From Frisingicoccus caecimuris (lineage in GTDB: Bacteria; Bacillota; Clostridia; Lachnospirales; Lachnospiraceae), in assembly GCF_004340975.1 (NCBI RefSeq), contig NZ_SLXA01000003.1, positions 186,001 to 250,000 on the forward strand: a DNA stretch of 64,000 nt, given 5' to 3'. Numbering within the stretch: the first letter of the stretch is position 1; the number at the start of each line of letters is the position of its first letter. The notes under the pieces were generated by a model, which saw only the letters and a program-made list of their open reading frames with translations, did not search any database and was not told the origin of the DNA. This document shows, piece by piece, positions 7,879-16,513 of this stretch. Made by a program: the position numbers and the translations under genes.

Positions 7879-9231
7879 ATGGACTTATTGAATTGTATTA
7901 AAGAGGCGGGCATCGTCGGCTGCGGCGGTGCCGGCTTTCCAACCCATGTCAAATATGCAGGAGGTCCGGTGGAATATCTGATCGTCAACGGCGCTGAGTG
8001 CGAACCGCTGCTCCGTACGGACAGATATATTATGAAACACCTGGGAGACCGGGTCATTTCTGCAGTGGAAGCGGTCGGAGAGATGCTTGGGGCAAAGGAA
8101 TGCCGGATTGCCCTGAAAAAAACATATACAGAGGAAATTAAAGCGCTGGAAAAGGTGTTAAAAGACCGGAGCTCCAGAGTAAAGCTGGCGAAAATGGACA
8201 GCTTTTATCCGGCGGGAGATGAACAGACGATGGTCTATGAGGTAACCGGAAGGGTGGTGCCTCCGGCAGGAATTCCCCTGGATGTTGGCTGCGTGGTCTC
8301 TAATGTGGCAACAATGCTCGGCATTAGTGACGCAATGGAAGGCAAAGCATTTACAAAAAAATATTTAACGGTCACAGGAGAAGTAAAAAAACCGACGGTA
8401 CTCCATGTGCCTGTCGGAACATCTTTTGAAACCTGTATTGAAATGGCCGGCGGAACGTTGAAATCCAGATATTTTGTTGTTTCCGGAGGCCCGATGATGG
8501 GCACCCGGATGACGATGGAAGAGGCAAAGACGGCGGTGGTGACGAAGACGACCTCCGGTATTCTCATTCTTCCGGAGGACAGCAGTATCGCACGAAAGAC
8601 TCAGATTTCCCTCCAGCATATGCTGAACCGGGCCCGGTCCGCCTGTATCCAGTGCAGTTATTGTACGCAGATGTGCCCGAGACATCTGATCGGCCATCCG
8701 CTTCAGCCCCATAAGATCATGAGAAAGCTTTCAATGTCCGGTGATATGAAAAAGATTCTGAATGATAAAGATGTCCGTAATGCGGCCATCTGCTGTGAGT
8801 GCGGCATCTGTGAGGAATATGCCTGTCCGATGGGCCTGCAGCCAAAACGGGTGAATCAGGTACTTAAAGGAGCACTCAGAGAAGCGGGAATCCGTTATAC
8901 GCGGGAAGAGACTGTATATACGGCAGACAGAAACCGGGAAGGACGGAAGATTCCGGCAGGACGGGTAGCGGCTCGTGTCGGAGTGATGCCGTGGTACGAT
9001 TTAAAGATTGATACCTGTGCCGAAGGAACGCCGGACAGAGTAGAGATTCCGGTCAGCATGCACATTGGTGCGCCGTCGGAACCGGTCGTTAAGACGGGTG
9101 ACCGGGTGACAGAAGGACAGTTGATCGCACGAATTCCGGAAGGGGCTATGGGAGCCAATATCCATGCCAGCATTTCCGGAAAGGTGGTTGCCGTTGAAAA
9201 ACGGATCATCATTGAAAGGACAGGTGGATGA
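7879..9231 (+). CDS. pduS: PduS-type flavin/Fe-S electron-transfer protein (RnfC-like)
   Basis: A 450-residue RnfC-like protein, matching the cobalamin reductase PduS of propanediol loci. The N-terminal GIVGCGGAGFPTHVK glycine loop binds FMN/NADH, a SLBB domain follows, and two [4Fe-4S] sites are visible: CIQCSYCTQMCPR and CCECGICEEYACPMGL. The C-terminus has a second barrel-like segment. It would reduce Co(III)/Co(II) corrinoid for EutT, or move electrons across the shell. Placement next to pduT, whose pore can hold an Fe-S cluster, supports a shared redox role. Confidence 0.92.
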   Translation: MDLLNCIKEAGIVGCGGAGFPTHVKYAGGPVEYLIVNGAECEPLLRTDRYIMKHLGDRVISAVEAVGEMLGAKECRIALKKTYTEEIKALEKVLKDRSSRVKLAKMDSFYPAGDEQTMVYEVTGRVVPPAGIPLDVGCVVSNVATMLGISDAMEGKAFTKKYLTVTGEVKKPTVLHVPVGTSFETCIEMAGGTLKSRYFVVSGGPMMGTRMTMEEAKTAVVTKTTSGILILPEDSSIARKTQISLQHMLNRARSACIQCSYCTQMCPRHLIGHPLQPHKIMRKLSMSGDMKKILNDKDVRNAAICCECGICEEYACPMGLQPKRVNQVLKGALREAGIRYTREETVYTADRNREGRKIPAGRVAARVGVMPWYDLKIDTCAEGTPDRVEIPVSMHIGAPSEPVVKTGDRVTEGQLIARIPEGAMGANIHASISGKVVAVEKRIIIERTGG

Positions 9232-9233
9232 CG

Positions 9234-9782
9234 ATGATCGAGACGGTAGGTTTTCTTGAATTGAACTGTATTGCCAAAGGGGTGGAGGCTGCCGATGCTA
9301 TCTTAAAGGCGGCCCAGGTCGAACTGACCTTTGCGAAACCTGTATGTCCCGGAAAGTATAGTATATTGTTTACGGGTGAAGTCGCGGCGGTAAAGGCTTC
9401 TCTGGATGCGGGAATGGCCGTCGGAGAAAGTCATGTGGTGGATTCCACCGTTATTCCGAGAGTTCATCCCCAGGTGATCGAAGCGATTCATCAGGCGACG
9501 GATTTTCATGGCACAGGGGCTATCGGTGTGATGGAGTTTTTCAGTATTACAGCAGCGGTCTATGGCGCCGATGCGGCGGTGAAGGCGGCCAACGTGACCT
9601 TGCTTGATGTGCGTCTTGGTATGGGGCTTGGCGGCAAATCCTTTGTGGTCATGACCGGTGATGTAGCTTCGGTGAAGGCTTCTGTGGAAGCCGGCAGCGA
9701 AGAAGGCAAAAACAATGGATTACTTGTTTCCAGCGTGGTCATCCCGAGCCCGCGTCCGGAAATTTTTGAAAGCCTGATGTAG
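9234..9782 (+). CDS. pduT: PduT-type trimeric shell protein with pore Fe-S cysteine
   Basis: A tandem BMC-domain shell protein (182 residues). The first domain runs to about residue 85; the second begins at GAIGVMEF. A Cys in KPVCPGKY falls at residue 38 if translation starts at ATG 9234. That is the position of the PduT Cys known to hold a [4Fe-4S] cluster at the trimer axis, and it is my main reason for this start. The alternative ATG 9228 (overlapping the pduS stop) adds two residues. It is probably the electron port that works with PduS. Confidence 0.93.
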   Translation: MIETVGFLELNCIAKGVEAADAILKAAQVELTFAKPVCPGKYSILFTGEVAAVKASLDAGMAVGESHVVDSTVIPRVHPQVIEAIHQATDFHGTGAIGVMEFFSITAAVYGADAAVKAANVTLLDVRLGMGLGGKSFVVMTGDVASVKASVEAGSEEGKNNGLLVSSVVIPSPRPEIFESLM

Positions 9783-9793
9783 AGGTGAACAAC

Positions 9794-10150
9794 GTGGAAA
9801 ATGTTTTTGAAGATAAACAAAGGGTTATTCAGGAATATGTACCCGGCAAGCAGACGACCATGGCCCATTTGATTGCCAATCCAAAGGAGGATCTGTACAC
9901 CAAACTGGGTGTCATTACGGAGAATCGGGGCGCTCTGGGAATTATGACCATTACGCCGAGCGAGGCGGCGATTATCGGCGCTGATGTGGCGACGAAAGCG
10001 GCAGCGGTGGATATTGTTTTTGTGGATCGTTTCAGCGGCTCTCTGGTGATCTGTGGTGATGTGTCCAGTGTGGAGGCGGCATTGATTGCCGTCAATGATA
10101 CTTTGGCCGATGTCTTGGGCTTTAGTCCGGCCCAGATTACCCGGACTTGA
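9794..10150 (+). CDS. eutS: Circularly permuted shell protein EutS
   Basis: A 118-residue BMC-domain protein with permuted topology. The opening [14 protein letters not shown], then [10 protein letters not shown] and [23 protein letters not shown], is the EutS/PduU pattern. EutS forms bent hexamers thought to shape shell edges. The start is uncertain: GTG 9794 lies eight bases after AGAGG, whereas GTG 9785 would overlap the site. I prefer 9794 because known EutS proteins begin close to DK-RIIQE. Confidence 0.94.
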   Translation: MENVFEDKQRVIQEYVPGKQTTMAHLIANPKEDLYTKLGVITENRGALGIMTITPSEAAIIGADVATKAAAVDIVFVDRFSGSLVICGDVSSVEAALIAVNDTLADVLGFSPAQITRT

Positions 10151-10163
10151 CGGGAGGCGCAGT

Positions 10164-10604
10164 ATGAAAAAGTTAATGCTCATTGGAAAGGTGTCCTGTG
10201 GGAAAACAACCCTGTGTCAGTATTTGACCAATCAGGCGATTAATTATAAGAAAACCCAGGCACTGGAAGTGACGGATAATATCATCGATACGCCGGGGGA
10301 ATATGTGGAGCGGCGCCAGTTTTATCAGGCGTTGGCGGTGACATCCCTCGGGGCGGATGTGGTATTGCTTCTCCAGGACCCGACAGACATGACATTTACA
10401 CTTCCGCCGGGACTTCAGGCCATGTTCCAGAAGCCAATGGTGGGGGTCATCACAAAGGGTGATCTGATCAAAGATGAGGCGCAGCTTATCCGGTCGGAAA
10501 AAAGTCTGACCCTGGCCGGCGCTCATCCGATTTTTAAAATATGCAGTATGACCGGCGAGGGCATCAAAGAACTTGTCGATTATCTGACAAAAGATATTGA
10601 ATAA
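10164..10604 (+). CDS. eutP: EutP/PduV-type P-loop protein
   Basis: A 146-residue small GTPase-like protein. The Walker A loop GKVSCGKTT lies at residues 8-16, a DTPGEYVERR switch-like motif follows, and a TKGDL base-recognition motif is near residue 98. EutP/PduV proteins have been linked to microcompartment positioning and, in some reports, acetate kinase activity; which applies here cannot be read from sequence. The ATG at 10164 follows GGGAGG by six bases. Its last 41 bases overlap the 3' end of the convergent LysR gene. Confidence 0.93.
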   Translation: MKKLMLIGKVSCGKTTLCQYLTNQAINYKKTQALEVTDNIIDTPGEYVERRQFYQALAVTSLGADVVLLLQDPTDMTFTLPPGLQAMFQKPMVGVITKGDLIKDEAQLIRSEKSLTLAGAHPIFKICSMTGEGIKELVDYLTKDIE

Positions 10605-11463
10605 AGGCTTCACCTGTAAGGGAAAGGGAGGCCTTTTTCTTTTTTATAAGGCAGATTTCACGGCGTGGAATGGTTTCTTTGAGAGCCAGACGAAAGATAT
10701 GTCCCTGAGAAAGAGCTTCTCTGGCAAAGGGTTCCGGAACCATACCAACACCCAGTCCTCCGGTAATGACAGGAACGATCAAATCGGTGGTCGCCAGTTC
10801 AATATCCGGTTCCGGGTCGAGGTGATGGTCTTGGAAAAAACGGTCAAAAAACTGACGGGTCATGGTTCCTTTTTCCATAGAAACGAGGGGATAATCCATT
10901 AATTCTTTCAGTGAGACAGTGCGTCCGTACAGGTCTGAAAAGATCCGGCCGGCAATCATGATATCCTGAAAATCCGTCAGATGAGTGAAGGATAAATCTG
11001 CATGCCGGTAGCCGCTGTTGATAACGAGAACAGCGAAATCAATATGTCCGGTCAGTATTTCCTTCAGCATTTCCGGAGTGCTGGAATTAAAAAGCTTCAG
11101 ACGGATACCCGGATGCTTTTTCCGGAAATCGGCGAGGATGGGTATCAGATAGTGGTGCAGTGTGGTTTCACTGGCCCCGATGGCGACCAGACCTTCTGAA
11201 AGATTTTTCGCCGCTTCAAGGCTGGCCTCTGCCTGAAAAATGGTTTCGCAGGCGGCAGCGACAGATGCATAAAACTTTTCGCCCTCCGGTGTAAAATGAA
11301 CGCCTTTTTGAGAACGGATAAACAGGGGGCAGCCAAGTTCCCGCTCCAATGACTGAATCGCATGGGTCACCGAAGGCTGAGTCACATAGAGAGCCCGGGC
11401 GGCAGCCGTGATGCTCTGGTATTTTCCAACATAATAAAACGTACGGTAAAAATCGAAATTCAT
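10564..11463 (-). CDS. LysR-family transcriptional regulator
   Basis: A 299-residue LysR regulator: N-terminal winged helix-turn-helix (SITAAARALYVTQPSVTHAIQ at residues 17-37) and a C-terminal periplasmic-binding-protein-like effector domain. It is divergent from the MATE exporter (124 bases apart) and convergent with, and overlapping, eutP. LysR proteins often control the divergent neighbour, so the MATE-cytidylate kinase pair is the first candidate target. Control of the eut operon is possible but would be atypical, since Firmicutes eut loci usually use EutV/EutW and a riboswitch. The ligand is unknown. Confidence 0.9.
   Translation of the reverse strand: MNFDFYRTFYYVGKYQSITAAARALYVTQPSVTHAIQSLERELGCPLFIRSQKGVHFTPEGEKFYASVAAACETIFQAEASLEAAKNLSEGLVAIGASETTLHHYLIPILADFRKKHPGIRLKLFNSSTPEMLKEILTGHIDFAVLVINSGYRHADLSFTHLTDFQDIMIAGRIFSDLYGRTVSLKELMDYPLVSMEKGTMTRQFFDRFFQDHHLDPEPDIELATTDLIVPVITGGLGVGMVPEPFAREALSQGHIFRLALKETIPRREICLIKKKKASLSLTGEAFIQYLLSDNRQVL
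10603..10646 (+). terminator. Terminator of the eut operon, inside the lysR 3' coding end
   Basis: AAAGGC (10603-10608) pairs with GCCTTT (10631-10636) across a 22-base loop, and a long T-rich tract follows. It begins at the eutP stop codon. Because lysR runs in the opposite direction here, the T-tract is read on the minus strand as a run of Lys codons near the LysR C-terminus. Confidence 0.5.
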
Positions 11464-11517
11464 AAGGACTTGTCCTTTCCATAGATGCTATTAATGAAGT
11501 ATATAAAATCCATTGAT

Positions 11518-11546
11518 TTTATTTATTATCTGTTTTATAGTATAAT
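11518..11546 (+). promoter_or_regulatory. Putative sigma-A promoter of the MATE gene
   Basis: TATAAT at 11541-11546 with a weak TTTATT at 11518-11523, 17 bases apart, about 40 bases before the chosen start. It lies in the divergent region shared with lysR, where a LysR-type operator would be expected. Confidence 0.45.
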
Positions 11547-11586
11547 TCCCTTCGGAAATAAAAGCAATAAGGGAAGGATGAAAAGC

Positions 11587-12927
11587 ATGATAAAAGATTT
11601 GACAGAAGGTAATCCTCAAAAAGTACTCTGGCAGTTTACAATTCCGATGTTCATCAGCGTAATTTTCCAGCAATTATATAATATTGCGGACAGTGTTATC
11701 GCGGGAAAATTCGCGGGGGAGGATGCATTGGCGGCTGTCGGGGCTTCGTATCCGATCACAATGATATTTATGGCGATCGCGGTAGGAAGCAATGTAGGCT
11801 GCGCTGTCGTCATATCTCAGTTTTTTGGTGCAAAAGAATATGGAAAAATGAAAACAGCGGTATTTACGACGTTGATATCGTCGGTAGTCTTATCTATTGT
11901 GTTAATGGCTGCAGGACTTTTAGGGACCAGAGGGCTGATGGAGATGATTCGCACACCGGAGAATATCTTTGCTGACGGCGCTCTGTATTTGAAAATTTAT
12001 GTCGGCGGATTCCTCTTCCTGTTTTTATATAATGTGGCCACCGGAATATTCACATCGCTGGGCGATTCAAAGACGCCTTTGTATTTTCTGATTGGTTCTT
12101 CTCTGGGAAATATCGTTCTGGATATTTGGTTTGTCGCCGGCTTCCAATGGGGAGTGGCCGGTGTGGCCTGGGCTACCTTTATCGCACAGGGAATTGCCTG
12201 TGTACTGGCGCTTTTAACCCTTGTTAAACGTCTTCAAACAGTCGAAACAGCGGAAAAATATGACATTTTTTCTTTGAGTATGTTGAAAAAAATCAGCATG
12301 ATCGCTGTGCCGAGTATTTTGCAGCAGAGTTTTGTTTCTGTTGGAAATATATTTATTCAAAGTCTGGTCAATTCCTTTGGCTCTTCCGTCATTGCCGGAT
12401 ATTCGGCAGCGATTAAACTGAATACCTTTTCCATTACCTGTTTTACGACCCTGGGGAACGGTGTGTCCAGCTTTACAGCCCAGAATCTGGGAGCGGGTAA
12501 GGTGGACAGGGCCAGAAAAGGTTTGAGTGCAGGTATCAAAATGGGGCTTTTGACAGCAGTGCCATTTTTCATTGCCTTCTTTATTTTTGGCCGGAATATG
12601 GTACAATTATTTATGAGCGGTGATGCATCTGTCCTGGCTTCGGATACAGGGATTACCTTTCTCAGAATCGTGGCTCCGTTCTATTTTGTCATTTCCATCA
12701 AGCTTGTGATTGATGGTATGCTTCGGGGTGCAGGAGCAATGGCTTCTTTTATGATTGCCACCTTTACGGATTTGATTCTGAGAGTGATCTTATCTTACAT
12801 AATGTCGGCATCTTTTGGCGTCACAGGTATATGGATGTCCTGGCCGATCGGCTGGTCCATTGCTACCGCATTGTCGGTAATTTTCTATTGGCGCGGTAAA
12901 TGGGCGGATCAATTCAAAGCGCAGTAA
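11587..12927 (+). CDS. MATE-family multidrug/sodium efflux transporter
   Basis: A 446-residue integral membrane protein with about 12 hydrophobic segments. The opening TEGNPQKVLWQFTIPMF followed by QQLYNIADSVIAGKFAGEDALAAVG is the clostridial MATE signature (one of the two MatE repeats; the second begins near residue 235). ATG 11587 is nine bases after GGGAAGG; upstream in-frame ATGs at 11485 and 11578 lack a properly spaced site. It is followed 22 bases later by a kinase-like gene that it frequently accompanies in related genomes. The substrate is unknown. Confidence 0.93.
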   Translation: MIKDLTEGNPQKVLWQFTIPMFISVIFQQLYNIADSVIAGKFAGEDALAAVGASYPITMIFMAIAVGSNVGCAVVISQFFGAKEYGKMKTAVFTTLISSVVLSIVLMAAGLLGTRGLMEMIRTPENIFADGALYLKIYVGGFLFLFLYNVATGIFTSLGDSKTPLYFLIGSSLGNIVLDIWFVAGFQWGVAGVAWATFIAQGIACVLALLTLVKRLQTVETAEKYDIFSLSMLKKISMIAVPSILQQSFVSVGNIFIQSLVNSFGSSVIAGYSAAIKLNTFSITCFTTLGNGVSSFTAQNLGAGKVDRARKGLSAGIKMGLLTAVPFFIAFFIFGRNMVQLFMSGDASVLASDTGITFLRIVAPFYFVISIKLVIDGMLRGAGAMASFMIATFTDLILRVILSYIMSASFGVTGIWMSWPIGWSIATALSVIFYWRGKWADQFKAQ

Positions 12928-12949
12928 TTAACGGAAGGAGAGCTTTGGT

Positions 12950-13567
12950 ATGGCAGAAAAAGTAATTATTTGTATTGGACGAGAGTATGGCAGCGGAGGT
13001 CGGGAGATTGGCGAAAAACTGTCAAAAAAACTGGGTATTCCATGTTACGATAAAGTATTGTTAAAGCAGACGGCTATTGATTCCGGTCTGACCCAGTCTT
13101 TGTTTGAAAATGCCGATGAAAAACGCACAAGCTGGCTTTTAAACGGTTTTTGTTCCGGAAATCCGACAGCAGATGCAGCGATGATCACTTCGATGGACTA
13201 TCTGACGAATGATAGCCTGTTTATTATGCAGAGCCGCACGATCCGGAAACTGGCAGCGGAGGGTTCATGTATTTTTATCGGGCGTTGTGCCGAATCGGTT
13301 CTTGAAAATCAGGAAAATGTATTTTCCGTTTTCATTCATGCCGATAAAGCCGACCGGACAGAACGAATCATGAAACGGCAGAATGTTGATAAAAAGCGGG
13401 CCGAGAGCCTGATGAACAAAATTGACAAACGGCGTGCCAGCTATCATAATTACTACAGTGAAGCCAAATGGGGGCGGAGCGCATCCTACAATATGTCTAT
13501 TTCCAGCTCCAGATTTGGTATTGACGGTACAGTCAATATGATTGCGGAAGCTGTGAAACATATCTGA
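12950..13567 (+). CDS. Cytidylate kinase-like family protein
   Basis: A 205-residue P-loop protein of the cytidylate-kinase-like family, distinct from the housekeeping Cmk. The start, IICIGREYGSGGREIGEKLSKKL, holds the nucleotide loop; YDKVLL and a GRCAESVL segment (near residue 106) are also typical, and the C-terminal RR-YHNYYS motif is the lid region. The phosphate acceptor has not been defined for most of this family. It is co-transcribed with the MATE exporter. The ATG follows AAGGAG by eight bases. Confidence 0.85.
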   Translation: MAEKVIICIGREYGSGGREIGEKLSKKLGIPCYDKVLLKQTAIDSGLTQSLFENADEKRTSWLLNGFCSGNPTADAAMITSMDYLTNDSLFIMQSRTIRKLAAEGSCIFIGRCAESVLENQENVFSVFIHADKADRTERIMKRQNVDKKRAESLMNKIDKRRASYHNYYSEAKWGRSASYNMSISSSRFGIDGTVNMIAEAVKHI

Positions 13568-13582
13568 AGATAAAACAAAATG

Positions 13583-13616
13583 GCCGAGAATCTGGAAACA
13601 GCTTCTCGGCTTTATC
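13583..13616 (+). terminator. Rho-independent terminator after the cytidylate-kinase-like gene
   Basis: GCCGAGAA (13583-13590) pairs perfectly with TTCTCGGC (13603-13610), 12-base loop, followed by TTTATC. It ends the MATE operon. Confidence 0.75.
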
Positions 13617-13650
13617 ATTAATGACAAATCACATCCTTTTTTAAATACTT

Positions 13651-13679
13651 TTGCCATTCTGAAGAAAATGAGGTATAAT
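13651..13679 (+). promoter_or_regulatory. Sigma-A promoter of rpoN
   Basis: TTGCCA (13651-13656), 17-base spacer, TATAAT (13674-13679). Transcription would start near 13686, inside a 10-base inverted repeat, giving a leader of about 120 bases. Confidence 0.75.
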
Positions 13680-13680
13680 G

Positions 13681-13784
13681 GAAAATAGCCGAGCCGAAGG
13701 CGAGGCTATTTTCGCGGCTTGTCCGACCAGGACAAGGCGATACCCGAAAGAACACGGAGTGTGAAAAGAGCCGAAGGCGAGGCT
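13681..13784 (+). repeat. Structured leader with a twice-repeated 17-mer upstream of rpoN
   Basis: A perfect 10-base inverted repeat (13681-13690 with 13704-13713) encloses the 17-mer GAGCCGAAGGCGAGGCT (13691-13707). A second hairpin, CTTGTCC/GGACAAG, lies at 13718-13736. The same 17-mer recurs exactly at 13768-13784, just before the rpoN start region. It does not match a riboswitch or T-box that I know. It could be a leader that controls rpoN translation, a palindromic repeat element, or an operator. Confidence 0.6.
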
Positions 13785-13805
13785 TTGGAAAAGGTATGGT
13801 GAATT

Positions 13806-15176
13806 ATGGATATTCGATTGTCGGTGACTCAAAATCAAATATTATCTCAAAAAATGATACAATCGATGGAGATACTCCAGATGAGTTCTCAGGAATTGAG
13901 TGAATATATCAAAGAGGTTTCGTTGGAAAATCCGGTAGTGGATATTGAGGATGCCTATGAGACACCGGATAAGGCCGGGGATTTGGTAAAAAAGCTGGAA
14001 TGGCTGGATTCAATCGACGAACGCAATCGTATTTATTACCGTCAGGAATATGGTGGTGAGGATTCGGACGATAAGCGTTTGATGGATTACAGTGAAAGTA
14101 TGGGTGAAGAGTTATCCGAATATCTTCTTCACCAGCTTTTGACGGTGGAATTGACAGATTTGCAGTATGATGTGATTCAGTTTATGGTATATTCTCTGGA
14201 TTCTAAAGGATATATGGAAGAAAATCTGGAGGATGTGGCTGCACGGTTTGACACGGACGTTGCCTTTGTAGAAGAGCAGCTGAAGTTTCTCCAGGGATTG
14301 GACCCGGCAGGAGTCTGCGCCAGAAATCTTCGGGAATGTCTGCTTTTACAGTTGGACAGAGAAGACGAGGAAGATGCAACCGCCCGGAAGATTGTTTCAG
14401 ATTATCTGGAACTTTTAGGGAAAAATCAGCTTCATGTCATCAGCAAAAAGATGAAGTTGCCGATGGAGCAGGTGATCGAGGCCTGCGATCATATTAAAGA
14501 ACTGAATCCGAAACCAGGCAGTGGTTTTGATGCGAGAGGGCATTTGAAATATATTACACCGGATGTGACAGTGGTTAAACTGGCAAATTACTACGAAATC
14601 TTGTTGAATGAATATACATATCCGAAGATTGGTATTAATCATTTTTATAAAAAAGTCTTAGAGACAGAATCTTCAAAGGAAACCCAGAATTATATCATTG
14701 AAAAAATCCGTCAGGCAGAATGGATACAGAATTGTATCGGACAGAGAAACTCTACATTAATGCGTGTTGCAAAATGTATTGTGGATTATCAGGCAGAGTT
14801 TTTTAAACTGGGTACAGGTCATTTAAAACCATTGAGACTTCAGGATGTGGCCGAGATTTTAGATGTTCATGAGTCCACAGTCAGCAGGACGATCCGGGAT
14901 AAATACCTCCAGTGCGCATGGGGAATTTATCCATTGAATTATTTCTTCTCAAAGAGTATTGCGGCTGGAAACAGCGGTGGAAAGATTACCACGGAGCAGG
15001 TGAAAAAATTGATGATGGCAATTATCGATGAAGAAGACAAGAAAAAGCCATTGAGTGACCGGGTGATCACGGAACGGCTCGTAGAGCGCGGCGTGAAAAT
15101 CTGCCGTCGGACAGTTGCAAAGTATCGGGAAGAAATGGGCGTTAAAGACGCCAGCGGACGGAAAAGTTTTCAGTAA
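13806..15176 (+). CDS. rpoN: RNA polymerase sigma-54 factor RpoN
   Basis: A 456-residue sigma-54. Region I is the Gln/Leu-rich N-terminus (QNQILSQKMIQSMEILQMSS), the core-binding region is in the middle, the helix-turn-helix is LDVHESTVSRTIRDKYLQC, and the RpoN box is RRTVAKYREEMGV near residues 434-446. The ribosome binding site is weak (AAAGG, about 11 bases from ATG 13806), fitting a regulated leader. Sigma-54 needs an enhancer-binding activator, and none lies in this window. One strong -24/-12 promoter does (29253-29270). Confidence 0.96.
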   Translation: MDIRLSVTQNQILSQKMIQSMEILQMSSQELSEYIKEVSLENPVVDIEDAYETPDKAGDLVKKLEWLDSIDERNRIYYRQEYGGEDSDDKRLMDYSESMGEELSEYLLHQLLTVELTDLQYDVIQFMVYSLDSKGYMEENLEDVAARFDTDVAFVEEQLKFLQGLDPAGVCARNLRECLLLQLDREDEEDATARKIVSDYLELLGKNQLHVISKKMKLPMEQVIEACDHIKELNPKPGSGFDARGHLKYITPDVTVVKLANYYEILLNEYTYPKIGINHFYKKVLETESSKETQNYIIEKIRQAEWIQNCIGQRNSTLMRVAKCIVDYQAEFFKLGTGHLKPLRLQDVAEILDVHESTVSRTIRDKYLQCAWGIYPLNYFFSKSIAAGNSGGKITTEQVKKLMMAIIDEEDKKKPLSDRVITERLVERGVKICRRTVAKYREEMGVKDASGRKSFQ

Positions 15177-15196
15177 AATATGTGAAGTAAAAGAGG

Positions 15197-15240
15197 ATAT
15201 CGCAAAATCATCAAATCAGATGATGGAGCGATATTTTCTT
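15197..15240 (+). terminator. Terminator after rpoN
   Basis: ATATCGC (15197-15203) pairs with GCGATAT (15228-15234), with a second inner stem TCATC/GATGA and a T-rich tail. A further small hairpin, CTGAGC/GCTCAG, follows at 15247-15265, just ahead of the alaX -35 box. Confidence 0.7.
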
Positions 15241-15273
15241 TTTGCCCTGAGCTTTTTATGCTCAGCAAATCCA

Positions 15274-15302
15274 TTGATTTTTTAAACCTGCTACAGTAGA
15301 AT
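15274..15302 (+). promoter_or_regulatory. Sigma-A promoter of alaX
   Basis: TTGATT (15274-15279), 17-base spacer, TAGAAT (15297-15302). The start codon lies about 45 bases downstream of the predicted transcription start. Confidence 0.65.
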
Positions 15303-15353
15303 ATGAATGTAACATCAATGTATATGATTCAGAAGATTACAGGAGTAAAAACA

Positions 15354-16496
15354 ATGACAGATAGATTATTTGAACAGGATCCTTACATTCGTGTATTTAA
15401 TGCTCGGGTGCTGGAATGTGAAGAAAAAAATGGTACATATAGAATACGACTGGACAGAACGGCCTTTTTTCCGGAAGGCGGCGGCCAGCCGGGAGACAGA
15501 GGATGGATTGATACGGCGCTTGTTTCCGATACTCATGAGAAGGACGGAGAGGTATGGCATTATGCCGACAGACCGCTGGCGGTCGGCGCCGGGGTTCAGG
15601 GACGGCTGGATTGGGCATTTCGCTTTTCCAACATGCAGAATCATGCCGGGGAGCACATTGTTTCCGGATTGATCCATGCAAAATACGGTTATGACAATGT
15701 GGGATTTCATATGGGAAGTGAAGCAATCACACTGGATATCAACGGTGAACTGACGGAGGAGCAGATTCAGGAAATTGAAGCGGAGGCCAATCGGGCCATT
15801 GAAGAAAATATTCCGATTCAGGCAATGCTTCCTTCTAAAGATGCGCTGGAACAGATGACGTATCGCAGTAAAAAGGCTCTGGACGGGGATGTACGTATTG
15901 TTGAAATTTCGGGATATGACCGATGCGCCTGCTGCGGTACTCATCCATCCCGAACGGGAGAGATCCGGCTGATCAAGATTTTATCCGTACAGAATTATAA
16001 GGGTGGTGTACGTATCGCTATGCTTTCCGGCCAGAGGGCGTTGGAGGATTATATGGAAAAGCATGAGAACGTCGTGAAGATTTCCCATCTCTTATCGGCG
16101 AAAACCGGAGAGATTTCCGGAGCTGTGGAACGACTTCAGAAAGAAATCAGTGATTTAAAATTCAGAATGGTCCAGATGAAACGGGAAATGCTCACGATGA
16201 AAGCTGCCGGTCAACCGGTGGAAGGCAAAGCGGTCTGTGTTCTGGAAAATGAGCTGGAAGGCAATGAACTCCGGGAGTATGCCAATCTTCTCGCAGGCCG
16301 GGCAGAGCGGGTATTGGTTCTGGCCAAAAACGGCAGCCTGTACCGTTATGTGCTCATTGATGGCGGACAGCGGGCCAGAGAATTCGGCAAAGAGATACAG
16401 TCACTGTATCAGGGAAAAGGCGGCGGTACAGCCCAGATGATCCAGGGAACCTTGTCCGGCAACGTGGATGAAGTCAAACGTTGGTTTGAAAATTAA
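15354..16496 (+). CDS. alaX: Alanyl-tRNA editing protein AlaX-L (with DHHA1 domain)
   Basis: A trans-editing hydrolase that removes mischarged Ser or Gly from tRNA-Ala (380 residues). It has the AlaRS-like editing domain with metal ligands in NHAGEHIVSG (HxxxH) and CACCGTHPS (CxxxH). A coiled coil follows (residues 235-285), then a DHHA1 domain ending in YQGKGGGTAQMIQG. ATG 15354 is chosen because AGGAG lies eight bases upstream; an earlier in-frame ATG at 15303 has no site and sits at the transcription start. It is followed 17 bases later by the hydroxyacid dehydrogenase gene. Confidence 0.92.
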   Translation: MTDRLFEQDPYIRVFNARVLECEEKNGTYRIRLDRTAFFPEGGGQPGDRGWIDTALVSDTHEKDGEVWHYADRPLAVGAGVQGRLDWAFRFSNMQNHAGEHIVSGLIHAKYGYDNVGFHMGSEAITLDINGELTEEQIQEIEAEANRAIEENIPIQAMLPSKDALEQMTYRSKKALDGDVRIVEISGYDRCACCGTHPSRTGEIRLIKILSVQNYKGGVRIAMLSGQRALEDYMEKHENVVKISHLLSAKTGEISGAVERLQKEISDLKFRMVQMKREMLTMKAAGQPVEGKAVCVLENELEGNELREYANLLAGRAERVLVLAKNGSLYRYVLIDGGQRAREFGKEIQSLYQGKGGGTAQMIQGTLSGNVDEVKRWFEN

Positions 16497-16513
16497 AATC
16501 AGGAGGAAAAGAG

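Noticed and set aside
1-10604. Adenosylcobalamin riboswitch or EutV antiterminator hairpins within the eut operon
   Set aside because: No B12-box-like conserved sequence or paired hairpins were seen; such elements are expected upstream of the window.
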